In this document: positions 1 through 13,029 of the stretch, piece by piece
Position numbering within the stretch: the stretch's first letter is position 1
Layout of the letters: every line of letters begins with the position of its first letter
Assembly: GCF_037392515.1 (NCBI RefSeq)
Contig: NC_090281.1
Location: 55,344,753-55,408,752, forward strand
Reading direction: 5' to 3'
Source: Haliotis asinina
Lineage: Eukaryota; Mollusca; Gastropoda; Lepetellida; Haliotidae
DNA length: 64,000 nt
Position numbers and translations under genes: made by a program
Notes under the pieces: model-generated
Databases searched by the model: none
What the model was told of the DNA's origin: nothing
Seen by the model: the letters and a program-made list of their open reading frames with translations, nothing else

Positions 1-1010
1 TTCAGAAATATGTTTGAGTTGATAGTTTCCTTTGTGGAAAATACCCATAAGTCATGTTTTGCGTCTAAATGATTAAGATGATCGAAGATATAGATTGTAT
101 GGTCGTGCTCATAAGCAAATATATAGTTCGTTGTGGAAACATATAGACTGTGCGTCTGAAAACACCACAGGCACACGAACGCAGGTACGCAAACAAACAA
201 CGCCTTCTGTTAATGAATACTGTCTTTTGGGTTCGACAGCCATGTAGTTGGTACATTGCTGAGTGTGGCGTTAAACAACCAACCAACTGACTGGTTCGAT
301 GAAACCAATAACTGTTTCACTGCCTACAAAGCTAAGATTGTTTTGATTCTGTGCTCTGGGTTCGAACAGACAATCAGCGGATCGTGGTTTCAGCAGCACG
401 CAAATCTGCCAGCATGTTGTGCTGCCTTGGGCAGATGAAGTATCTGATGCAAATGGAACCAGGGGGAACAACTCGTTCGATGTCTTTTATCACTTCTCAC
501 TCTCAGCTCTTCAGAAACATAAAACACCACCGTGTACCTGCATAAGACAGACCCTAACATTCACGTTCTCCGACATTCGGCAGATTGATGTGGACCTTGT
601 GCCTATGATTATTGTTTCAATATTCCTGGTTATTATCTGCATACCTCATTTGTCATGATTAGAAGAAGTCTGGTTTTAATGACTCCATATCGGGTACCCC
701 CCAGCACGCTGACACTAGAGGCGACCCCGAACAGTGCCTATTTTGCCAGGTGAAATTTCAGTGAGGATGTAGTCGTAATGGCGACGTGTTTGTTGCTCCG
801 GTGCTGCACGAACACACGGGTCCTTAGTTTGTCTGCACCGCCGATGTTTTGTATGTTTATTATTATTTTAATCTAATTTGCTGCAGGTTTTGTTATTAAA
901 TACTTTAGTTAAACACGTTTGTTTCATAGATTGGATATGGTGTGGGAAATATTCAATGCCTGGGAGGCGTACACTTAGTAGGAGGAAGTCTTCCACAGAC
1001 TTTGTAACAC
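1..1010. other. No gene seen; SINE tail remnant
   Basis: Nothing recognisable apart from a short SINE 3'-tail remnant at about 256-297 (GCTGAGTGTGGCGTTAAAC). The small open frames here overlap one another on both strands and show no protein-like composition. Confidence 0.5.
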
Positions 1011-2025
1011 AGGCATTTATATAATTGTAGATTTAGTAGCTGGGGTATGCATATAAACTTAGTAGAAGATAGACTCTATTAGACTTAATAGCTGGAGTCT
1101 TATGTACGGAGACCTAGTACGAGAGAATAGTAGCTAGACTCATATAGACTGAATAGTAGTGAGAGTCTTACATAGACTGTGTGGCAGCGAGACTTATACA
1201 GACTGAATGGTAGAGAGAGACATGTGTAGACTGAATAGTGGAGAGTCTTATATAAACTGTGTGGCAGCGAGACTTACATAGACTGAATGGTAGAGAGAGA
1301 CTGAATAGTGGAGAGTCTTATATAGATTGTGTAGCAGGGAGACTTGTATAGACTGAATGGTAGAGAGAGACGTATGTAGACTGAATAGTGGAGAGTCTTA
1401 CATAGACTGTGTAGCAGAGAGACTTGTGTAGACTGAATGGTAGAGAGAGACGTATGTAGACTGAATAGTGGAGAGTCCTATATAGACTGTGTAGCAGGGA
1501 GACTTGTATAGACTGAATGGTAGGTATCCTTACGTAGACTGAGTATCAGGGAGACTTGTATAGACTTAATAGTAGGTTTCCTTACATAGACTGATTATCA
1601 GTGAGATATAGAGTTTGTAGTAGAGACACTTATATAGACTGTGTAGTAGGGAGACTTGTATAGATTGAATAGTAGGTATCCTTACATAGACTGAGTATCA
1701 GGGAGACATGTATAAACTGAATACTGGTCTTATGTAGACTAAGTAAAAGGGAGACCTGCATTTGTATATAGACTTAGTAGGGATGCTTACATAGACTGAT
1801 TATCAGGGAGATATAGAGTTTGTAGTAGAGACACTTATATAGACTGTGTAGTAGGGAGACTTACACAGACATAATAGTAGGGATGCTTACATAGACCGAT
1901 TATCAGGGAGATATAGAGTTAGTAGCAGAGAGACCTATGTAGACTTAGTAGGGGGGAGACTTATATATATACACAGGGGGCATATAGACTTAGTAGTAGA
2001 GTGACATATATATACTGAGTAGGGA
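1011..2025. repeat. Decayed tandem array, TATAGACTGAATAG-type unit
   Basis: Units built around TATAGACTGAATAGTAG and GAGAGACTTATATAGAC repeat at variable 25-50 bp spacing with many substitutions and indels. It leads into the regular 26-bp array to the right and shares its ACTGAGTAG-like core, so it is probably the older, decayed edge of the same satellite. Confidence 0.8.
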
Positions 2026-2268
2026 GGATCCGTGAAGCAATCCATGCTTGAGAAAAAAGTAACTATGCTTGTCGTAAGAGGCGACCAACGGGATCGGGTG
2101 GTCAGGCTCGCTGATTGGGTTGACACATGTTATCGGTTCCCAGTTGTGCGGATCGATGCTCATGCCGTTCACTGAATTGTCTGGTCTAGACACGATCATT
2201 TATAAACCGCCGCCATATGGCCGAAATAATGCTGAGTGCGGCGTAAAACTAAACTCTCACTCGAGTAG
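2026..2268 (+). mobile_element. SINE of the second family (SINE-B) inside the satellite
   Basis: Contains the family landmarks CTTGTCGTAAGAGGCGAC, GGTGGTCAGGCTCGCTGA, GATCGATGCTCATGC and the tail GTGCGGCGTAAAACTAAAC followed by CTCACTC. Satellite sequence flanks it on both sides, with GAGTAG at each edge as a possible short target duplication. Confidence 0.8.
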
Positions 2269-4372
2269 TAGAGGGACGTAGTAGTTGGGGGACTTATACA
2301 GCATATAGAGACTGAGTGGTGGGGTGACTTATATAAACCGAGTAGTAGGGACACTTATATACACTGAGTAGTAGAGACACTTATATACACTGAGTAGTAG
2401 AGACACTTATTTATATACACTGAGTAGTAGTGACACTTATATACACTGAGTAGTAGAGACACTTATTTATATACACTAAGTAGTAGAGACACGTATATAC
2501 ACTGAGTAGTAGAGACACTTATTTATATACACTGAGTAGTAGTGACACTTATATACACTGAGTAGTAGAGACACATATATACACTGAGTAGTAGAGACAC
2601 TTATATACACTGAGTAGTAGAGACACTTATTTATATACACTGAGTAGTAGAGACACGTATATACACTGAGTAGTAGTGACACTTATTTATATACACTGAG
2701 TAGTAGAGACACATATATACACTGAGTAGTAGAGACACTTATATACACTGAGTAGTAGAGACACTTATTTATATACACTAAGTAGTAGAGACACGTATAT
2801 ACACTGAGTAGTAGAGACACTTATTTATATACACTGAGTAGTAGAGACACTTATATACACTGAGTAGTAGAGACACATATATACACTGAGTAGTAGAGAC
2901 ACTTATATACACTGAGTAGTAGAGACACTTATTTATATACACTGAGTAGTAGAGACACGTATATACACTGAGTAGTAGTGACACTTATTTATATACACTG
3001 AGTAGTAGTGACACTTATATACACTGAGTAGTAGTGACACTTATATACACTGAGTAGTAGAGACACTTATATACACTGAGTAGTAGAGACACATATATAC
3101 ACTGAGTTGTAGAGACACTTATTTATATACACTGAGTAGTAGGGACACTTATATACACTGAGTAGTAGAGACACTTATATACACTGAGTAGTAGAGACAC
3201 TTATTTATATACACTGAGTAGTAGGGACACTTAAATACACTGAGTAGTAGAGACACGTATATACACTGAGTAGTAGAGACACTTATTTATATACACTGAG
3301 TAGTAGGGACACTTAAATACACTGAGTAGTAGAGACACTTAAATACACTGAGTAGTAGGGACACTTATATACACTGAGTAGTAGAGACACTTAAATACAC
3401 TGAGTAGTAGAGACACTTATTTATATACACTGAGTAGTAGAGACATTTATATACACTGAGTAGTAGAGACACTTATATACACTGAGTAGTAGAGACACGT
3501 ATATACACTGAGTAGTAGAGACACTTATTTATATACACTGAGTAGTAGGGACACTTAAATACACTGAGTAGTAGAGACACTTAAATACACTGAGTAGTAG
3601 GGACACTTATATACACTGAGTAGTAGAGACACTTATATACACTGAGTAGTAGAGACACTTATTTATATACACTGAGTAGTAGGGACACTTATATACACTG
3701 AGTAGTAGAGACACGTATATACACTGAGTAGTAGAGACACTTATTTATATACACTGAGTAGTAGAGACACTTAAATACACTGAGTTGTAGAGACACTTAA
3801 ATACACTGAGTAGTAGGGACACTTATATACACTGAGTAGTAGAGACACGTATATACACTGAGTAGTAGAGACACTTATATACACTGAGTAGTAGAGACAC
3901 TTAAATACACTGAGTAGTAGGGACACTTATATACACTGAGTAGTAGAGACACTTAAATACACTGAGTAGTAGAGACACTTATATACACTGAGTAGTAGAG
4001 ACACGTATATACACTGAGTAGTAGAGACACTTATATACACTGAGTAGTAGGGACACTTATATACACTGAGTAGTAGAGACACATATATACACTGAGTAGT
4101 AGAGACACTTATATACACTGAGTAGTAGAGACACTTATATACACTGAGTAGTAGAGACACTTATATACACTGAGTAGTAGAGACACTTATATACACTGAG
4201 TAGTAGAGACACTTATATACACTGAGTTGTAGAGACACTTATATACACTGAGTTGTAGAGACACTTATATACACTGAGTTGTAGAGACACTTATATACAC
4301 TGAGTAGTAGAGACACTTATATACACTGAGTAGTAGAGACACTTATATACACTGAGTAGTAGAGACACTAAG
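2269..4372. repeat. 26-bp minisatellite with a 30-bp variant
   Basis: About 75 units of a 26-bp repeat (core TATACACTGAGTAGTAGAG, then ACACT). A 30-bp variant adds TTAT before TATACACTG. Variants are interspersed. A block starting near 2476 recurs near 2778, a higher-order period of about 302 bp. The right third (after 4100) is the most uniform. Confidence 0.95.
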
Positions 4373-5087
4373 ACTTGGTAGGAGGATAACGTATATTCAC
4401 ATATTGCGGTAGCCAGACCTATGTAGACTGAGACGCTAGGCCTTTTATGTTAAGTCACAGGCAGACAAAACATAGAAGCAGGACCCTTATACGACAACAA
4501 AAGAAACATGCAAACGATTCGAATCCCCAACCTCAAATCCGTTTCTAAATGCATGTTGCGATATAAACCACAGTTCTACAGGGAGTGTAGTTATCTCGGT
4601 TTATGGCCCGAGATAAAGGTAAGTCCAAATGTATGAGGTCTTTTAACAGAAAAATAACCTAAAAGGCAATAAATGTGTGATAATGACAAAGGTAGCAGAA
4701 TAAGAAAAAGGATGTCAGAAGTCGCATAAGAATCATGATTTGTAATCTTAGACAATGGGCGATTTGGATTTTATGAACAAAACGTACAAAACATGGCTAC
4801 GACATGTCGGTCGTAATTGGACATTTGCAGCTCTCAAAATGGATGCGTCAATTAATACCACATGGCTGACAACGTGACACTTGAAGACACACAGCCATAC
4901 AGATGGTAGCAGAAATTTTACAAGAACGATGGGGGGTGGGGGGCGCGTAGCTAAGAACTAGGTTTAGAAAAAAACCTAGTCTTTGCGAATTAAAGAAAAA
5001 GAGTTTTTACGTTTTATTGTGTGTATGAGCACGCGTTGAAACTGTTTCCATGCACAATGAAACCTTGTTAATTCAGATTTTGGGGAT
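4373..5087. other. No gene seen
   Basis: AT-rich unique-looking DNA with a G-run near 4930-4945. No open frame or RNA gene stands out. Confidence 0.5.
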
Positions 5088-5246
5088 GTCAGACTCGCTT
5101 ACCTGGTAGACACATTCATCGATTCCCAACTGCGTAGATCGATGCTCATGCTGTTGATCATTGGATTGCCTGGTTTAGACTCCATTATTCACAGACCTCC
5201 ACCATTTAGCTGTAAATGCGGCGTACAACTAAACTCACTCACTGAC
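5088..5246 (+). mobile_element. SINE-B copy
   Basis: Diverged copy with TAGATCGATGCTCATGC, CATTGGATTGCCTGG and the tail GCGGCGTACAACTAAACTC. The 5' part is missing or decayed. Confidence 0.7.
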
Positions 5247-5410
5247 TCCAACTTCTGCTAAAACACGCTTACTTGTTTCCATTATATGAGATGTCAGTGA
5301 TAGTAATGCATCATTCTGGACTCTTGATAATCAGGACATTTCCGGATTGAGAAGGTTCCCTCATTTGTCTGCCATGCTGACTGCCAGTAAACACTCATTT
5401 ATACTACCTA

Positions 5411-5573
5411 GCGGTCGAGGGAGATAGTATTTAACGCGTTAGCTCGTCAAAGACTGAGACCCGGGTTCGATTCCCACATGGGTGCAATGTGAACTTCATT
5501 TTTGATGTCCTCCGCCGTGATATCGCTGGATTAATTCCTGAAATCGGAGTAAAACTCAACCCAGTCATTCAGT
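5411..5573 (+). mobile_element. tRNA-headed SINE (SINE-A), diverged
   Basis: Carries the pol III B box GGGTTCGATTCCCAC and the SINE-A body (GTCCTCCGCCGTGATATCG), with a decayed A-box region and tail. Confidence 0.75.
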
Positions 5574-5639
5574 TTACACTGAGGCTATTTTTAATAATCT
5601 AAGACGCTGCAATTCGCTGTGCAGATTTACCTCCCTTTG

Positions 5640-5860
5640 GAAAATATGATAGTGAGTTTGAATCCCCGTTCGCTCCGATTAAGTTCCCAGGTCTATCTGC
5701 ATCATAGTCTTGCTTTCACCGATGTGGTAAACGTCCGAGATCTGCATTGCTCCTGGCTTTCATCCCACATTAAGCAGGCACGCCGTTACATGGATAGAGT
5801 AGTGCTTCAAGTGTTGGCTTGCCATAGACGTCTTCCACTGAGGATTGTCTTTTTCTGTAA
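5640..5860 (+). mobile_element. Possible third SINE-like element
   Basis: Phrases such as CTCCTGGCTTTCATCCCACA and GGCACGCCGTTACATG resemble a dispersed molluscan short repeat that I recall. There is only one copy in this window. An open frame of 92 codons crosses it but is probably not real. Confidence 0.3.
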
Positions 5861-5978
5861 AACGCAAGTCACTGAACACAATCACTTGATTGTATGATCA
5901 ATATTCAATTATTTACTGACCACTTTCATGCAGCTGGAATGTTGTTGAATTGGAGGTTAAGCAGCACACACACACTTT

Positions 5979-6110
5979 AGTCAGTCAGTGAGTTGGGATT
6001 TACGCCACTTTTAGCAATATTCCAGCAATATCAGAAACGGGCTTCACTTTGTGCACATGCGGGAAATCAAATCCGGGTGTCCATCTTGAGAGGGCGAACG
6101 ATTTAACACA
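5979..6110 (-). mobile_element. SINE-A copy
   Basis: Reverse-orientation copy with TTTAGCAATATTCCAGCAAT, the AAACGGGCTTCAC body and GCGGGAAATCAAATCC (B-box region). The tRNA-like head is decayed. Confidence 0.75.
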
Positions 6111-7900
6111 CAGGGAAAAAACAAAAACAAAAAACTTTACACAACCAAATTCAAATAACCGGAGCAGATTCTCTAGTCCTATAATCGAACATCGTTTCAA
6201 GCGATTTACGAGTTGATTAATGTAGAGTCTCTCTATATATAATATTTTGTATAAACAGGGAATTTTAAACGGTATAGAAAGTATAGTGCTATGAAAATGA
6301 TACACTGTGATTCCAAACAATAAATTATTTATTGAAACCTAAACAACAAAGGCCTATCACAAATTTAAAGTGTACAGTCAGCGTTCGCACAAACACAGAG
6401 ATGAATCGGTCTGAGACTCTACGTCCCGTAGCAATGAGCGGAACCTCGGGAGAGAGGGCACACCTCTGTGAAGTATCTGCCGAAACCTTCGGAGTCTGGT
6501 TCCCGTTATCTGATCAAGGATTAATTCGCCATTTGTTGTTCTTCCTCACTTAGAGAAAACAAACGGAACGGAGTTAAATAAATCAAAACCTAACAGCGAA
6601 CATGTGGCAGGATACGACGCGCGAGGCCGACACGCGAGTAGCATATACCGCGCGATCTTCAGTTCCGCTTTGTTTACTTCGTCACTTGGTTTTGTCAAAT
6701 CAAATTACCTTTAGCATGGCGTTGTCAATTTCTACTGGGTGGCAAGGCGCGTGAAAAGCACATGTTCATTTCGACAATATATGAGTGAAGGAATTTTCTG
6801 ACATGTGGTGTGTTTATGCGATGAGAGTGTATTACGGATTTTTTTCAAGCCGAATGTCTATCTGTGTTTGCGCGCGATTAAGTAACAGGTCAAAGCCGTG
6901 CGCGATTTGCTTGAAAACCGTCGTTTTAGATCATTAACTCTATTTAGTATCTGTGGGCCTTTTCGGACTAAAAACCCACAATAAAGATAATAAACCAGCG
7001 CGGTCGCAAACGTGCTAAGTCGAGGGTGAAAAAGCCAGTTGTTCAAACTCTTTTACAGAACAATATGCGTTAGAGGTATTTTCCCTTGTATGAGATGATT
7101 GTACTTCGGCAGCTGCAGTTGTTAACTAATGCATGTTACACACATAAAGTGACAGTTTTAATTTTACAGAATGTTTTTATTATTATTTTACTTTTAACAG
7201 AAATGTCTTTGTTGAACGTCTGACTCGTGAACATCATGTGCACACGACGAATATGAATACATTCAATACAGTTAGGAATACAGACAGCCTGGTTTGGGTT
7301 CAGATGTCTTAGGCAATACAGCATGTGTGAAGTTAATCATGGATCTGTTTTGTGTCTGTAATGTCACCAAACATGCAATGCGCATTTGACACATGTCAGT
7401 CACAAGAAGTTAAAGAACCCATGATTGTTTTCTTGTCTCTTGTTTCTGTATTATAGCTGTGATTACTGAAACACACAATCTTCTATTTTTTAAAATATTT
7501 TGAGTAGTAAACCAGCAACTAAGTTCCTTATCATATTAATATTTTTTGTCTTTACAAAGCGTTTGAATACTTTAAAAACTAATAGCAAGAAAGTTAACTG
7601 ACACAAAAGGAGATCAGTGTTTAAATGTTTAATGCATGATAATTCATTCACGTATACAACAGTTCAATGGAATTATTAGCGTCCAATGCAGTGAAACAAG
7701 ATGGTACTTCTTTTTGTTGTTCTGGTCCTGTATTATCGGCTTCAAGAAGTGTCGGGATATATGACATATTTTTAACGCAGTGCCCAATCCTATTTGAGCT
7801 TACCTCACCCCAGGCTAGGCCATGAAACCTTGAATGTCGAATACTGTACCCTCGCGCTTACGTACTGCTTATGTATCGTTAAGTGTATAGTTTAAATACA
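6111..7900. other. No gene seen; local CpG-rich patch
   Basis: A CpG cluster at about 6600-6660 (GACGCGCGAGGCCGACACG) stands out from AT-rich surroundings and might be a promoter. No exon could be attached to it. The rest is AT-rich and unrecognised. Confidence 0.35.
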
Positions 7901-8074
7901 GAAACGGGAAAGCCGGGTACGCGTAATACGTTCGCACGGCACGCCAAATATCCTGGTTCGATTCTGCACATGGGTACAATGTGTGAAGCCCGTTTCTGGT
8001 GTCCCTCTCCGTGATTTTGCTGAAGTATTGCTGAGAACAGCGTAAAGCTAGACTAACTCACTCATTCACACACA
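7901..8074 (+). mobile_element. SINE-A copy
   Basis: B box TGGTTCGATTCTGC, body TGTGTGAAGCCCGTTTCTGG, then GCGTAAAGCTAGACTAACTC and a CTCACTCATTCAC tail. The A box is decayed. Confidence 0.85.
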
Positions 8075-8251
8075 GATACGAGTTCTACAGAAAGTTTATG
8101 TTATACTCCCACCTAAGTTGTATCGGTCGGAATACATGTTGCGTGAGATGTTAATATGTCTGTCAATCACATTCTGGATCGCGTCCCACAAAATGATCTC
8201 AGCGCTAAGGTAAACTTAAAACCCATTCTTAAACATAGATTACGCAGCGAT

Positions 8252-8397
8252 GAAACCCGTGACCATCCGGATTAGAATTGCATAGATCGATGCTCATGTT
8301 GTTGGTCACTGGATTGTCTAGTCCAGACTCGATTGTTTACTGACCGCCGCCATGTTGGTGGAGTATTACTGGGTCCGGTACTAAACACCCAATAACC
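8252..8397 (+). mobile_element. SINE-B copy
   Basis: Contains ATAGATCGATGCTCATG, CACTGGATTGTCTAGTCCAG and CGATTGTTTACTGACCGCCG. It appears internally deleted near the 5' end. Confidence 0.75.
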
Positions 8398-8599
8398 AAA
8401 AAACCACCGTAGCGACAACGTTCCTGTAGAACACGGCCCTGAGCCCTTGCATGGTACAGGCCTTTCCTGAAGTATTACAGAATCATTGGATCGTAAGTAG
8501 CTACCACATAATGTAGCCAGTGTTCAGAAACAAAGCAACGAAGCTAAGAGGACGGCAGCATTTTCAAATATTCTTCTTAATGTTATCTAAACCTGGGCC

Positions 8600-8708
8600 G
8601 CTATTTACGAAACGTTCACAGCCCTAAGAATTCTTAACTTTGGTCGTAAGCAATGTATTAAGAGGGGGCTTAAGAACTTCGTAGGGTTGCGAACGTTTCG
8701 AAAATAGC
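8600..8708. mobile_element. Foldback MITE-like element, 109 bp
   Basis: The arms 8600-8637 and 8670-8708 are imperfect inverted repeats (landmarks TACGAAACGTTC and GAACGTTTCG at the outer parts, TTCTTAA / TTAAGAA at the inner ends), leaving a loop of only 32 bp. The RNA or single strand would form one long hairpin. There is no transposase, so it would be non-autonomous. Confidence 0.7.
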
Positions 8709-9069
8709 TAGTCTGATCTTCTTTCCGTATTCTTTTACTTAATGTCGTATTCTCGGTCCACTTAACGTTGTCATGATTTCTTTTTCATTTTGAACTTCAA
8801 AGTCGAGGTCAACTACCTGAAGTTGGGTTCAAAATGCTGAAGTGCCTAACCATGTATTATTGAAGTCTTGCGCAAAGTTGTTTCCTGAAAACTGCCTTCC
8901 AGACGAACTCTGCGAACCGAAGAGTATGGCACATATCTTCAAAAACGTTTGTTTCAAGCTCTTACCAAAATAAGTTATTTGTCTTCAATTCTCTAGTAAT
9001 TCGTTCATCAGCCCTTTGAGGGTGAGGTCAAATTACGTTCTTCAGTTTAGAATCCCCCAACCCCCCGAG

Positions 9070-9205
9070 TGTTGGCTGTTTAACGCCGGATTCAACGCCT
9101 ATATGACGCCTACTGTAAATAATCGATGGTGGCCAAGACAATCCAGTGACTGACATCATGAGCCAATGCCATGAGTCAGCGAGCGTGGGAAATAGTTCCC
9201 AAACT
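9070..9205 (-). mobile_element. SINE-B copy, partial
   Basis: Contains TGTAAATAATCGATGG, ACAATCCAGTGACTGACATC and AGTCAGCGAGCG in reverse orientation. Ends are decayed. Confidence 0.65.
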
Positions 9206-12032
9206 TTGCCAGCCGGTCGTGCTAGCTATGCCTGAAAGTTACTAGCCCACAGAATAATTAACCCGAAATCTGAATGTATAAACTAAGCAATAAAATACAA
9301 AAAATAGATAAGAATAAAATATTGTCGACATGACACGAGTTTCATTATTAAGCAGCTAATACGATCAACAAAACTTTATCAGGCCGTGCTATTGAATAAA
9401 TTTATAAGTGCATTGTAACTTAACAAATGGTTGAGAGTGATTTATTTCCAAACTGAACGTACCAGTCGGGCCAAATACTCCCTATGAACTGGCCCGACTG
9501 GAATTTTACTTGCCAGAGGCTATCGGACTAGCCTGGGAGTGCGTTAATTAGTTTGGGTACTTCGAAACGATCATGTAAAGGATGAGAACTCCCATGACAT
9601 TTCCGTTTCAAGCCTGACTCTATCAACAGGAATGTTGTGATTATCATTCTCGATGAATTAGCTACGAAGTAAACATATTCGTTTCAGCGGATGCGCAAAT
9701 GTATTTCTTTAATCACACATTTTCTTGGTAACGTGACCACCATTGAGGAGACTTGTTGCGCATCGTCTCTCGTTATTTAAAAGGCAGGCCATGTGTTTCC
9801 AAGATTGAAATGATCGTCTCCGGCTGGGCTACTAATAACTAAAATATTTCACATTTTCCAATTATACTTATATAATATGTGTGCACGAGGGGAAATGAAC
9901 ACGGTTGAAGTGGAGACCTAGCACGTGGTCAAAACAGCTGCCAGAGAACCCAAGGTCACGTGATCTACACTTCTCTTTCATCAGCCCCCTGCGACTGTTT
10001 ATCACACAGAAATGTTGGAATAAATAAAACCTATGCGTAATTATCATATAACAAACTGACAAGACCGGATTTGGGGGAAATAAAGGTTTTGAATCCGATC
10101 TATTTTGGACTCTGGGCAGGCGGAAGGGTGGAAGCGGAGAGTGGTGAATGACGGCACGCATACAGAAGAGAAAAGCGACATTATGTGTATAAACATCTGG
10201 CTGATTATCGAGACCGTGTGATTATCTTTATATGATCTACAAATGTTTCGTCTCATTACAAGTTCCATTATGACGATTTTCAAACATCTGTTTTACGTAT
10301 TCATCCGCTATCTCCGCCATCCTTGTTTATTTTACAGCGCGTGCTCACATCGAATCGTTTTTCGTCACTCACCAAAGGAGAGACTGGTAAACATGACGGA
10401 TCTGAGCTAATATCAAACTTTTCCTCATAATTTACGCTAATATACACAACCGCTCTCCTCCTTTCAGGTGTATCTTGACTGTGATTTATTCCGGCGCGAA
10501 GAGAAAAGGACCAGCTCGCTGCTTAATGCCTGTACTATTTTTTACACCGTGCCCGGAGGAGAAAATTTACAATTCCATTCAAACAGCTGGAAAACTATAA
10601 ATTTGTAATTCGTCCCCTCACAATCTCATTATCCACAGAATTATACTCCATTCTCCTTTCTTAAGCATTTCTATCTTTGCAAATGCCTTGAATTTTCAGT
10701 TTCGCCGGTGTAAAGTTTGCGATAACCGTGAGATTTATTCCCGATCTTATTGCACGCAAAGCATGAGTCTCTCTATTCGCACGTCGCACGTGCGAGGCAG
10801 TCAATCTACTAACTGCTTATCACCCCGCTGCTGACATCTCTCGCTGTTCTATATGACCCCCGGGTTTCGTCGGCTTTGATCTTTGGTGTTCATTAAGGAA
10901 AAAGTAAATAAAGAGTAACAAAATGTGCGTCTAAATGCGCTCGGAGACACGTTTGGAAAAAGTTGCTGTTCTAGGGAAACCAAAAGGTTGTGATTTCTCT
11001 TTGTAATGCATGGGGGTAGATTTGATTTTAGGGTTGATATACCTTACTCATAACACTATGAAGAACATTAATTAAATTGATTCGGATTTCTATCAACATG
11101 AGAACAACGTTAAGCTTTGTGGGGAATTGGATGTCTGTATATCCTTGTTATTCTAACACACAGTTATTCCTATTTCAAGGCAATATTATCTCGCACATTT
11201 ATGTAATTTGTGTCATATGTTAATTTGGCTGTTCAGGTCCTGATGAAAAAGATAAACTATCCCCAAACTTTTAACCTTAATATTACTAAACCGATTCTGG
11301 AGTGAATCGGTACGGATTTATTGCCTTGCGACGCTCTAAATATCCACGACGCACCAAAAGCAATAAAAATGCTTTTTCCACGAGACAAAACTCTAGTGAA
11401 TGGTCTATCCAGTTTTGTTCGTATCTTATCATGAATCAGTAACCGAGCACTTTGTAATGTTACAAAATAGCGCTCAGATCGTACGCAGTTGAGTGCCTTA
11501 AGTTGCGCCTGCGTCCTATCGATTTCCGTGTCATGTGACTTTGCGACAGCGATATGGTTGTAGCAAACGAACCTACTTATTATTGCTTGTGAATGGCGAT
11601 ATTAAACGCGGTCGTAAAATGCTTGATTGCACGCTAAGCGCATGGCATTGTTTTGTACCCTAGTGCCCCTTGGGTTCTTGGGTTTAACATAAACAGTTGG
11701 AAAACTTTGGCTAACCACAATGACTGTGATGCTGGTTTAAATATTCAAATCCGTGTATGATGTCTCGTAATCTCGTGTATATCTGACCATGTTACGTACA
11801 CAATATGGCGAGATAATAGACTCCCATAAAGGAAACACGCATAACTCAATCACAATTTGTTTTATTTTTGGTGTTTTTATTTGAGTTTTTCGTTAATTTG
11901 AATTTTTGTTCATTACTTGCTATGATTAAGTATAATTTATGTAGTTCATTGACTATGTTTGTTGTGACCGCAGGGATGTGAGTTTGGAAGAAGCATCTTC
12001 TCCACACGCAAAAGAGTAATGGTACTGTAGAG
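9206..12032. other. Repeat-poor stretch, no gene seen; possible regulatory DNA
   Basis: No SINE, satellite or convincing exon in 2.8 kb. The sequence is compositionally mixed, with ordered-looking AT/GC patches (10300-10850). Small open frames of up to 97 codons at 9868-10283 overlap in different frames and are not protein-like. Conservation could not be tested here. Confidence 0.3.
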
Positions 12033-12439
12033 GGAATCAGTATTGGTATTCTCATTGCCTCTTCAGGTGGAATCAGTATTGGTATTCTCATTGCCTCTTC
12101 AGGTGGAATCAGTATTGGTATTCTCATTGCCTCTTCAGGTGGAATCAGTATTGGTATTCTCATTGCCTCTTCAGGTGGAATCAGTATTGGTATTCTCATT
12201 GCCTCTTCAGGTGGAATCAGTATTGGTATTCTCATTGCCTCTTCAGGTGGAATCAGTATTGGTATTCTCATTGCCTCTTCAGGTGGAATCGGTATTGGTA
12301 TTCTCATTGCCTCTTCAGGTGGAATCGGTATTGGTATTCTCATTGCCTCTTCAGGTGGAATCGGTATTGGTATTCTCATTGCCTCTTCAGGTGGAATCGG
12401 TATTGGTATTCTCATTGCCTCTTCAGGTGGAATCGGTAT
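12033..12439. repeat. 36-bp minisatellite, about 11 units
   Basis: Near-perfect units (core GGTATTCTCATTGCCTCTTC). The only regular variant is ATCAG in the left seven units against ATCGG from about 12288 rightward, so two homogeneous blocks adjoin. A 12-codon period leaves frames open on both strands. Confidence 0.95.
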
Positions 12440-12602
12440 CTAAAGGTGAATAGAGTGGAGGTTCGGGCGAACCTCTTATGGCTTCATAAGGTGACTATTG
12501 TCGCGGATGTTTGCCCTTTGAGTACATCCTTTAGTAGGGACATGGTCGGGACACGGGTGAACCTGTTCACGGTACAGAGTTGTCACTACGTCTTGGGGGA
12601 GT

Positions 12603-12815
12603 GGATGAGTGAGTTTAGGTTTACGCCATACTCAGCAATATTCCAACTAAATAATCGAGGCTAGTCCACACAAGTCAGTGATCAACAGCATGAACATCGA
12701 CCTGTGAGAACAAGAACCGATGCCATGTGTGAAGCAAGTTAGCGAGCCCCTTAGTTGCTTCTTACGACAAGCATGGGTCACTGATAATCAATATTCGAAC
12801 CCGAATCTTCACGAG
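12603..12815 (-). mobile_element. SINE-B copy
   Basis: Reverse-orientation copy: GAGTGAGTTTAGGTTTACGC (tail), AGCAATATTCCAAC, CAGTGATCAACAGCATGAAC, TTACGACAAGCATGGGTCAC, ending in ATCTTCACGAG. Confidence 0.85.
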
Positions 12816-13029
12816 TCTTGTCCCTTGAGGGCGTCAGTAACCTGTGACTGTGGAGTCGAATCCGGGTCCCTCCTGATTACAAGTCTAGGTCCGTCAACAT
12901 CAGGTTTCAACACGTTTGGCTTTCCTTCTACTTCAGACTATCGCACCGAGATATAACTAGAATACGGTTCAAAAAGAATATTAACATAGTGACATGATAA
13001 GAAACATAATCACTATATTACTGTAACCT

